From the NCBI GenBank assembly GCA_945897655.1, contig CAMDHB010000096.1, positions 1 to 10,109 on the forward strand: a DNA stretch of 10,109 bases, given 5' to 3'. Source of the stretch: Pseudorhodobacter antarcticus (GTDB lineage: Bacteria > Pseudomonadota > Alphaproteobacteria > Rhodobacterales > Rhodobacteraceae). Within the stretch, counting starts at the first letter, position 1. Every line of letters begins with the position of its first letter. The notes under the pieces were generated by a model that searched no databases, was not told the origin of the DNA, and saw nothing but the letters and a program-made list of their open reading frames with translations. The position numbers were made by a program, and so were the translations under genes. Shown one piece after another: positions 5,657-10,109 of the stretch.

Positions 5657-6707
5657 GGTGATTGGCATTCTGGGTGGTGGCCAGTTGGGGCGGATGCTGG
5701 CGGTTGCAGCGGCGCGTCTGGGGTTTCGTTGCCTTATCTATGAGCCGGGTGCCAACCCGCCTGCGGCCGATGTGGCCCATGCGGTGACGACGGCCAGCTA
5801 TTCGGATGAGGCGGCGCTGCGCGCATTTGCCGCCGGGGTGGATGTGATCACCTATGAGTTCGAGAATATCCCGACCGCCGCGCTGGATGTGTTGGAGGCG
5901 CTGAGGCCCATCAGACCCGGGCGGATGGCGCTGGCCACCTCGCAGGACCGGTTGTTGGAGAAGGCGTTTCTGACGGGGTTGGGGATTGCTTGTGCGCCTT
6001 ATGCTGCCGTGAATTCGTTGGCTGATCTGGAGGCGGCCATTGCCGTGGTGGGGGTGCCGTCGATCCTGAAGACAACGCGGTTGGGCTATGACGGCAAGGG
6101 GCAGGTGCGGCTGCGTTCTCTGGCCGATGCTGGGGCGGCATGGGAGGCGATGAACGGCGCGCCAGCGGTGCTGGAGGGATTCATCGAATTCAGCCATGAG
6201 GTGTCGGTGATCGCGGCGCGGGGGCTGGACGGGTCGGTGGCCTGCTATGATCCGGGGCAGAATGTGCACAGGGACGGGATCCTGCACACGACCACCCTGC
6301 CCGCGAAGCTGACGGCCAACCAGCGGACGGATGCCGTGCTGATGGCGGCCAAGGTTTTGAACGCGCTGGACTATGTGGGTGTGTTGGGGTTGGAGTTGTT
6401 CGTGACGCCCAAGGGCCTGATTGCGAATGAGATCGCGCCGCGGGTCCATAACTCGGGGCACTGGACACAGAATGGCTGTGCGGTGGACCAGTTCGAACAG
6501 CATATCCGCGCCGTGATGGGCTGGCCCTTGGGCGACGGGTCGCGGCACAGCGATGTGGTGATGGAAAACCTGATCGGGGATGACATGCTGCGCGTGCCGG
6601 CGATTGCCCGGGAACGCGACGCGGCCCTGCACCTGTACGGCAAGGCCGAGGCGCGGGCGGGCCGGAAGATGGGCCACGTCAACCGGGTGAAACCGCTGGG
6701 GCGTTAG
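5649..6707 (+). CDS. purK: N5-carboxyaminoimidazole ribonucleotide synthase
   Basis: An ATP-grasp enzyme that uses ATP and bicarbonate to carboxylate AIR, giving N5-CAIR for PurE. It is 352 residues long, normal for PurK. The N-terminal domain has GILGGGQLGRMLA (6-18), the Gly-rich AIR-binding loop, and TYEFENIP (68-75). The ATP-grasp region includes QDRLLEKAFL (99-108), ILKTTRLGYDGKGQ (139-152, with the adenine/phosphate-binding Lys residues) and LEGFIEFSHEVSVIAARG (175-192). The late metal-binding NEIAPRVHNSGHWT segment (260-273) is intact. The ATG at 5649 lies inside the purE 3' end (ATGACTGA overlap) with GGAAGAG upstream. An earlier in-frame start at 5601 would add 16 non-conserved, Arg-rich residues and is rejected. 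The gene converges on the hydrolase across a hairpin-rich 109-base spacer. Confidence 0.97.
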   Translation: MTEVIGILGGGQLGRMLAVAAARLGFRCLIYEPGANPPAADVAHAVTTASYSDEAALRAFAAGVDVITYEFENIPTAALDVLEALRPIRPGRMALATSQDRLLEKAFLTGLGIACAPYAAVNSLADLEAAIAVVGVPSILKTTRLGYDGKGQVRLRSLADAGAAWEAMNGAPAVLEGFIEFSHEVSVIAARGLDGSVACYDPGQNVHRDGILHTTTLPAKLTANQRTDAVLMAAKVLNALDYVGVLGLELFVTPKGLIANEIAPRVHNSGHWTQNGCAVDQFEQHIRAVMGWPLGDGSRHSDVVMENLIGDDMLRVPAIARERDAALHLYGKAEARAGRKMGHVNRVKPLGR

Positions 6708-6756
6708 GGCAGCCTGCCAATGCAGGGCGTCGCGTGGGTTGGTTTGGGTCGATACT

Positions 6757-6779
6757 GCCGCGTGTCCGGGTGACGCGGC
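6757..6779. terminator. Hairpin between convergent purK and hydrolase genes
   Basis: GCCGCGT (6757-6763) and ACGCGGC (6773-6779) form a 7-bp stem with a 9-base loop. It lies 49 bases after the purK stop and has no U-run on either strand. A weaker CCTGC/GCAGG stem sits nearer purK at about 6713-6726. A terminator or RNA-end stabiliser is likely from position only. Confidence 0.35.
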
Positions 6780-6798
6780 GGTGCGGGTCACGCGAGGT

Positions 6799-6816
6799 CG
6801 GATTGCCGGCAATCCG
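6799..6816. repeat. Perfect 18-bp palindrome at the hydrolase stop codon
   Basis: CGGATTGCCGGCAATCCG is an exact palindrome with no spacer, directly abutting the stop codon of the leftward hydrolase (complement of 6817-6819). As RNA it would form a hairpin with a few central unpaired bases; there is no U-tract, so it may be a Rho-type or 3'-end-protecting structure, or a site for a dimeric protein. Confidence 0.5.
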
Positions 6817-7530
6817 TCAGCGGGGGATGAATGTCCGCTTGAGGGCAAGCGCCAGGGTCAACGCGTGGTCAAAGGCGCCCTTTTCCAGAAATTCAACGGT
6901 CTGCGCAATGACCAGGGGATTCATCATCATGAAGGTATGGCTGACAGGCAGCACAATATGGTCGGCCATGCCGGTGATCCGGGTGCTTTCCACGCTGACC
7001 TTGCCGTCATTGGGGGCGGGGATCAGGGCGCCGCTGATTGGGTTAAGTTGGACATTGCCCGCAATCACCCCCAGCGGGTAATCGGCATCGGGCAGGGTCA
7101 GCGGCAAGGACCGGTCGCCGGTGCCCAGTTCCTGCCCCGCCGGGCCCATCAGCCATTGAAATGCCGCGAAATGGCCGAACAGGTCCACCAGTTCGGACCC
7201 CTTGTTGGGCGGGGCCAGCATCACGACGCGGCCCATCTGGGCGGGCCGATGCTCAGCCAGCCACAACCGCACCAGAATGCCGCCCATGGAATGGGTCACG
7301 AAATGCACGGGTTCGCTGCCGTCGCCCACGGCCTGGCCCACCACCCCCACAAGATCGGCCATGGCCGCTGCGGTGGAGGGGTAGCCCGCATTCGCCACGT
7401 CATAGCCCCGTGCATCCAGCGCCCGCTCCATCGCCGCGAAAGAGGTTTCGCGGCGGCCAAGGCCATGCAGCAGGACAACGCGTTCCTGCAGATCGGGGCG
7501 GGTTTTGCGGCGCTGGGGCTTCAGAGGCAT
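6817..7530 (-). CDS. Alpha/beta-hydrolase, lipase/esterase-like
   Basis: A 237-residue single-domain alpha/beta hydrolase. The oxyanion-hole strand VVLLHGLG lies near residues 18-25. The nucleophile elbow THSMGG places the catalytic Ser at 81. The acid is most likely Asp175 in PNDGKVSVEST, and the base His198 in SHTFMM. APPNKGSEL after the elbow and the LAEHRP helix resemble the triacylglycerol-lipase/PGAP1-like branch. There is no signal peptide or lipobox, so it appears cytoplasmic; the substrate is unknown. The start is uncertain: ATG at 7530 lacks a ribosome site, while an in-frame TTG at 7572 would add 14 residues and has AAGGG 12 bases upstream. It diverges from the FMN riboswitch/ribN unit, with which it shares a spacer of about 110 bases before the aptamer, and no functional link is evident. 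Confidence 0.9.
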   Translation of the reverse strand: MPLKPQRRKTRPDLQERVVLLHGLGRRETSFAAMERALDARGYDVANAGYPSTAAAMADLVGVVGQAVGDGSEPVHFVTHSMGGILVRLWLAEHRPAQMGRVVMLAPPNKGSELVDLFGHFAAFQWLMGPAGQELGTGDRSLPLTLPDADYPLGVIAGNVQLNPISGALIPAPNDGKVSVESTRITGMADHIVLPVSHTFMMMNPLVIAQTVEFLEKGAFDHALTLALALKRTFIPR

Positions 7531-7641
7531 GGCCGCATCTGGCCCAGCCCTGTGCGCCCACGCAAGGGGCAATGTGCGCCGACGCCCTTGACCATCGGCA
7601 AAGGCCGGCCCAGACAGGTGGGGCCGGACATGCCGTTCGGT

Positions 7642-7762
7642 ATTCTCAGGGCGGGGTGTAATTCCCCACCGGCGGTATAGCCCGCGAGCGCCCTTCTTCG
7701 GTTGGGGTCAGCAGATCCGGTGTAACTCCGGGGCCGACGGTATAGTCCGGATGAAAGAGAAT
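7642..7762 (+). ncRNA. FMN riboswitch (RFN element)
   Basis: This cis-acting aptamer binds flavin mononucleotide. The closing helix P1 is ATTCTC (7642-7647) with GAGAAT (7757-7762). The conserved junction strings are all present in order: GGGCGGGGTGTAATTCCCC, ACCGGCGGTATAGCCCGCGAGC, GCAGATCCGGTGTAACTCCGG, and GCCGACGGTATAGTCCGGATG followed by AAAGAGAA. These match the RFN consensus closely, with only the P3 arm (CGCCCTTCTTCGGTTGGGG) variable. It fills most of the 307-base stretch between the hydrolase start and ribN. A TTGACC at 7588-7593 may be the -35 of its promoter, but I see no convincing -10. Confidence 0.96.
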
Positions 7763-7770
7763 GGCGTGAA

Positions 7771-7825
7771 CCTGCCCCGCGAGGGGCGGGCTTTGCGGCA
7801 TATCCCCCTGATTTATGTGGGTATG
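7771..7825 (+). promoter_or_regulatory. Expression platform of the FMN riboswitch
   Basis: CCTGCCCC (7771-7778), tetraloop GCGA and GGGGCGGG (7783-7790) make an 8-bp hairpin (one U-G pair) followed by only CTTTG. A second hairpin pairs CATA-[T]-CCC (7799-7806) with GGGTATG (7819-7825) and ends exactly at the ribosome site AAAGGA (7826-7831). The first could be a weak terminator; the second could limit ribosome access. Which one FMN controls is not decidable by eye. Confidence 0.5.
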
Positions 7826-7837
7826 AAAGGACAACAC

Positions 7838-8722
7838 ATGAATCAGACTTACCTTAAAGGTGCCGCCTATATGGTGCTGGCAGGCATTTGCTTTGCCAGT
7901 GTCAATGCGATCACCTTTGTGATTACCGCCCAGTTGGGCTTCAAGGCGCAGTCGGACACGTTCTGGCAATATGCCATTGCCACCGCGTTTTCCTTGCCCT
8001 TCGTGCTGCGAGAGGGGTTGGGGCGGTTGAAAACCAAGCGCCCGGTGCTGCACGTCATCCGTGTCATTCTGTCAGCCTTGGGCGTGCAGGCTTTTGTGAT
8101 GAGCCTGCAAGCGGGAACGCCGATCTGGCAGGTGATCGCGCTGATCATGACCTCACCCATCTTTGTGCTGGTGGGGGCACGGGTGTTTCTGGGCGAGACG
8201 GTTTCGCCGCCGCGCTGGGTTGCGGCGGCCATCGGTCTGGCGGGCGCCACGGTGGTGTCGGGCCTGTGGGATACCGGTCTGACGGCGGCGATGGTTTATC
8301 CGGTGGCGGCGGCGGTGCTTTGGGCCGCCTCATCCCTGATGACAAAGGTGCTGACGCGCACCGAAGCGGCGCCCACCGTCACCCTGTGGCTGTTGGTGCT
8401 GCTGACGCCCGTCAATCTGGGCCTGTCGGTGCATGCGGGGTTTGAATGGCCGACGATGGCCATTCTGGGCTGGCTGCTGGCGGGGGGCGTGTTGCTGATG
8501 GCGGCGCAATACCTGCTGACATGGTCTTATGCCGCCGCGGATGCCGCCTTTGTGCAGCCCTTTGATGACCTTAAGCTGATCAGCAACATTCTGATCTATG
8601 GCCTGTTCTTTGGCTATTGGCCCGAGGGCAACATCTGGTTGGGGGTCGTGATGATCCTGTGCGGGTCGCTTTATCTGCTGTGGTCCGGTCGCACGGAACA
8701 GAACCAGATGGCGGCTGCCTGA
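7838..8722 (+). CDS. ribN: Riboflavin transporter of the EamA/DMT superfamily (RibN-type)
   Basis: A 294-residue inner-membrane protein with ten predicted hydrophobic segments in two EamA repeats (about 7-138 and 150-288), for example AAYMVLAGICFASVNAITFV, VIALIMTSPIFVLVGARVFLGE, and the mirrored second-half segments ending WLGVVMILCGSLYLLWSG. EamA proteins alone do not reveal substrate, but a textbook FMN riboswitch directly upstream points to flavin. RibN from Rhizobium and relatives is exactly this combination and imports riboflavin. The ATG at 7838 is supported by AAAGGA six bases upstream; an ATG at 7751 falls inside the aptamer and is rejected. A hairpin and 39 bases separate it from the Nudix gene. 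The assignment rests on family plus riboswitch context. Confidence 0.88.
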   Translation: MNQTYLKGAAYMVLAGICFASVNAITFVITAQLGFKAQSDTFWQYAIATAFSLPFVLREGLGRLKTKRPVLHVIRVILSALGVQAFVMSLQAGTPIWQVIALIMTSPIFVLVGARVFLGETVSPPRWVAAAIGLAGATVVSGLWDTGLTAAMVYPVAAAVLWAASSLMTKVLTRTEAAPTVTLWLLVLLTPVNLGLSVHAGFEWPTMAILGWLLAGGVLLMAAQYLLTWSYAAADAAFVQPFDDLKLISNILIYGLFFGYWPEGNIWLGVVMILCGSLYLLWSGRTEQNQMAAA

Positions 8723-8737
8723 AGGCTGGACAAATCT

Positions 8738-8761
8738 GCGCCAAGGCCCCAGCCTTGGCGC
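8738..8761 (+). terminator. 10-bp perfect hairpin directly before the Nudix start codon
   Basis: GCGCCAAGGC (8738-8747), loop CCCA, GCCTTGGCGC (8752-8761) form a perfect stem whose last base touches the ATG at 8762. It starts 16 bases after the ribN stop. There is no U-run, and no ribosome-binding site fits between hairpin and ATG, so it may be a ribN 3' end, a translational block on the Nudix gene, or both. Confidence 0.5.
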
Positions 8762-9214
8762 ATGAAACACCGCTCCCCCCGTCTGGCCGTACGCGCGCTG
8801 ATCCTGCATGAGGATCGGCTGCTGCTGGTCAACGCCTATCCCGGCGGGCGGTCGGACCTGTGGTGCGCCCCGGGCGGCGGGGTTGAGGTAGGGGCGTCCC
8901 TGCACGACAACCTGCGCCGCGAGGTGCATGAGGAGACGGGGCTGACCGTGACCGTGGGCCAGCCTGCGATGGTGAACGAATTTCACGATCCGGCAACCGG
9001 GTTCCATCAGGTGGACCTGTTCTTTCATTGCAGCATCAGCGGCGGGGTTATTGATGCCGCGTGGAAAGACCCGGCCCGTGTGGTGACCGAGCGCCGTTTC
9101 TTCACCCGCAACGATCTGGAGATGAGGCGCATCCGCTTCAAGCCCGACAGCCTGCCGCAGGCGGCCTGGGAGGGCGGGATGTTCTATGACCCCTTGGAAC
9201 GGCTGATCCGATGA
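8762..9214 (+). CDS. Nudix hydrolase
   Basis: A 150-residue protein whose beta-strand start RLAVRALILHEDRLLLVNAY leads into a Nudix box at 39-61: GGVEVGA SLHDNLR REVHEETGL. The metal-binding and catalytic REVHEE glutamates (Glu54, Glu57, Glu58) are present, so hydrolysis of a nucleoside diphosphate linked to another group is expected. The box departs from GX5EX7REUXEEXGU at Ala45, where Glu is usual. The substrate is unknown. The C-terminal part carries RRFFTR and a RFKPDSLP/FYDPLERL tail that I associate with one Rhodobacterales subgroup. ATG at 8762 has no Shine-Dalgarno because a hairpin occupies 8738-8761. The stop overlaps the Gre-like start by four bases (ATGA), so the two are translationally coupled. 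Confidence 0.93.
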   Translation: MKHRSPRLAVRALILHEDRLLLVNAYPGGRSDLWCAPGGGVEVGASLHDNLRREVHEETGLTVTVGQPAMVNEFHDPATGFHQVDLFFHCSISGGVIDAAWKDPARVVTERRFFTRNDLEMRRIRFKPDSLPQAAWEGGMFYDPLERLIR

Positions 9215-9711
9215 GCAGGGCCTTTGTCAAGGAAGGCGACGGCGCACTGGACCCCCTGCCCGACCTGCCGCTGTCGCCCCATCCGAACTATGTCACCCCG
9301 CGCGGTTTGGCCGATTTGCAGGCCCGCCTGACCGCCCGGCAAGCCGATCTTGCCGCCCTGAAAACTCGCCCAGACCGGTTGGACAAACTGCCCGAGGCGG
9401 CGGCAGAGCGCGATATCCGGTATCTGGAGGCGCGGTTGCGTTCTGCCATTCCCGTGCCCCTGCCGGATCAGGTGGCCGAGGTTGCCTTTGGCCACCGTGT
9501 GACGGTGCGCGACATGGCGGGACATGAAATCCGATATGAGATCACCGGCGAGGATGAGGCAGACGCGACGCAGCACCGCATTGCCCCAACCTCGCCCCTT
9601 GCCCGCGCCTTGATTGGGGCAGGTTTGGGCGATATCGTGACATGGCGCCGACCCAGTGGCGCGACCGAGTTGGAGATTGTCGCCATTGTCCCTGCTGATC
9701 CGCAAGCTTGA
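9211..9711 (+). CDS. GreA/GreB-family protein with short coiled coil
   Basis: A 166-residue protein. After a Pro-rich N-terminal extension (MSRAFVKEGD...SPHPNYVTP, 1-30) comes an abbreviated coiled coil (about 31-79, ending RDIRYLEARLRSA). The GreA/GreB C-terminal FKBP-like domain follows (about 88-160): VAFGHRVTV, ITGEDEAD and TSPLARALIGAGLGD, the family signature. The C-terminal domain docks at the RNA polymerase secondary channel. Canonical Gre factors carry a GD...ENAEYHAA acidic tip that stimulates transcript cleavage; here the corresponding stretch (ALKTRPDRLDKLPEAAAERD) is about 14 residues shorter and lacks that motif. It may therefore be a Gre-type modulator and not a classical cleavage factor, which is inference. 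It overlaps the Nudix gene by 4 bases and the GNAT start by about 26. Confidence 0.9.
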   Translation: MSRAFVKEGDGALDPLPDLPLSPHPNYVTPRGLADLQARLTARQADLAALKTRPDRLDKLPEAAAERDIRYLEARLRSAIPVPLPDQVAEVAFGHRVTVRDMAGHEIRYEITGEDEADATQHRIAPTSPLARALIGAGLGDIVTWRRPSGATELEIVAIVPADPQA

Positions 9712-10109
9712 CCCAGTGGCCGATCTGGACGATGTTCAGACCCTGTACGCGCAGGCCGCAGATTATTGGCTGCTGGCCGACCGGCGCGCGCCTGACCGGC
9801 AAAAGGCGATGGACTTCTTCACCGACACGCCCCCCGGCGGTGACCCCGCCGCCTCGCACCGTCTGGGCCTGTTTGTGGAGGGCAGGCTGGCTGGGGTTAC
9901 CGAACTGGCCTTTGGCTTTCCTGAACCGGGCGACCCCTATCTGGGCCTGATGATCCTTGCGCCTGAGGCCCGCAGTCAGGGCTTTGGCCGTGTGCTGTTG
10001 GCCGAGGTTGAGCGCCGTGCCCGACCCGCCCCGCATCTGTATCTGGGTGTTCTGGATGCCAACCCGCGTGGCCGGGCTTTTTGGGAAAGCAATGGTTTCA
10101 TCGACACCG
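9686..10109 (+). CDS. GNAT family N-acetyltransferase, 5' part (runs off the window)
   Basis: 141 codons are visible with no stop. The sequence reads LLIRKLDPVADLDDVQTLYAQAADYWLLADRR, then a regulatory-looking FFTDTPPG loop, strands LGLFVEGRLAGV and PYLGLMILAPEARSQGFG. RSQGFG is the Q/R-x-x-G-x-G/A pyrophosphate loop for acetyl-CoA, followed by the helix RVLLAEVERRAR. LYLGVLDANPRGRAFWESNGF is the standard motif-B strand and the Asn-x-x-A-x-x-F-W/Y helix. Acceptor substrate unknown. TTG at 9686 is chosen because it retains the IRKLDPVADLDDV first strand and has GGAG 10 bases upstream; GTG at 9716 would remove that strand. It overlaps the Gre-like gene, completing a tightly packed three-gene run. 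Confidence 0.85.
   Translation, partial: MSLLIRKLDPVADLDDVQTLYAQAADYWLLADRRAPDRQKAMDFFTDTPPGGDPAASHRLGLFVEGRLAGVTELAFGFPEPGDPYLGLMILAPEARSQGFGRVLLAEVERRARPAPHLYLGVLDANPRGRAFWESNGFIDT

Noticed and set aside
5358..6848. Long open minus-strand frame (496 codons) opposite purE/purK
   Set aside because: It is antisense to two clearly conserved purine genes, its translation is Pro/His/Arg-rich with no fold, and it has no ribosome site.
6739..7680. Rightward frame of 313 codons across the hydrolase and part of the riboswitch
   Set aside because: It overlaps a hydrolase with a complete catalytic triad on the other strand and runs into the FMN aptamer; its composition is that of a shadow frame.
7751..7837. 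Upstream in-frame ATG at 7751 as the ribN start
   Set aside because: It falls inside the conserved 3' strand of the FMN aptamer and would add 29 residues without membrane character; ATG at 7838 has a proper ribosome site.

Overview
The window looks like ordinary chromosomal sequence from a Rhodobacterales alphaproteobacterium (Roseobacter-type). The evidence is high GC with G/C-ending codons, a single-chain ATP sulfurylase/APS kinase, an Hsp20-DUF1150 pair, a YdcH/DUF465 protein, an FMN-riboswitch-controlled EamA permease of RibN type, and short palindromic intergenic repeats. The placement is inferred from gene types and not from a search. No phage, IS, CRISPR, tRNA or rRNA was seen.

Layout. 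1-240 is the C-terminal end of a thiamine-diphosphate enzyme. 241-421 is an inverted-repeat-rich spacer ending in the terminator of a leftward lrp/asnC regulator (422-928, TTG start). This is divergent from trxB (1088-2026), which has a good promoter of its own. 2223-3935 encodes the bifunctional Sat-CysC protein of sulfate activation. A REP-like palindrome and a strong hairpin separate it from a leftward heat-shock operon: hsp20 (4250-4663), then a DUF1150 gene (4012-4239). Divergent from hsp20 lies a DUF465 gene (4876-5094), followed by a second copy of the REP-like palindrome and the overlapping purE-purK pair (5177-6707). A leftward alpha/beta hydrolase (6817-7530) converges on purK. Divergent from it are an FMN riboswitch (7642-7762) and ribN (7838-8722), then a tightly packed Nudix / Gre-like / GNAT run (8762-10109, last gene cut by the window end).

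How parts work together. Sat-CysC makes APS and then PAPS. PurE/PurK carboxylate AIR in purine synthesis. The riboswitch should shut off riboflavin uptake when FMN is plentiful. The hsp20 region appears doubly heat-controlled: a sigma-32-like promoter, and a leader hairpin pairing UCGCU with the Shine-Dalgarno AGGA around a bulged G, which is the signature of ROSE RNA thermometers.

I see no clearly new multi-gene system. The observations most worth following up are the ROSE-like thermometer, the two GTAG-type REP-like palindromes with compensatory base changes, the FMN riboswitch expression platform, and the Gre-family protein with a shortened coiled coil. Start codons for the hydrolase, the DUF465 gene and the GNAT gene are less certain than the rest.
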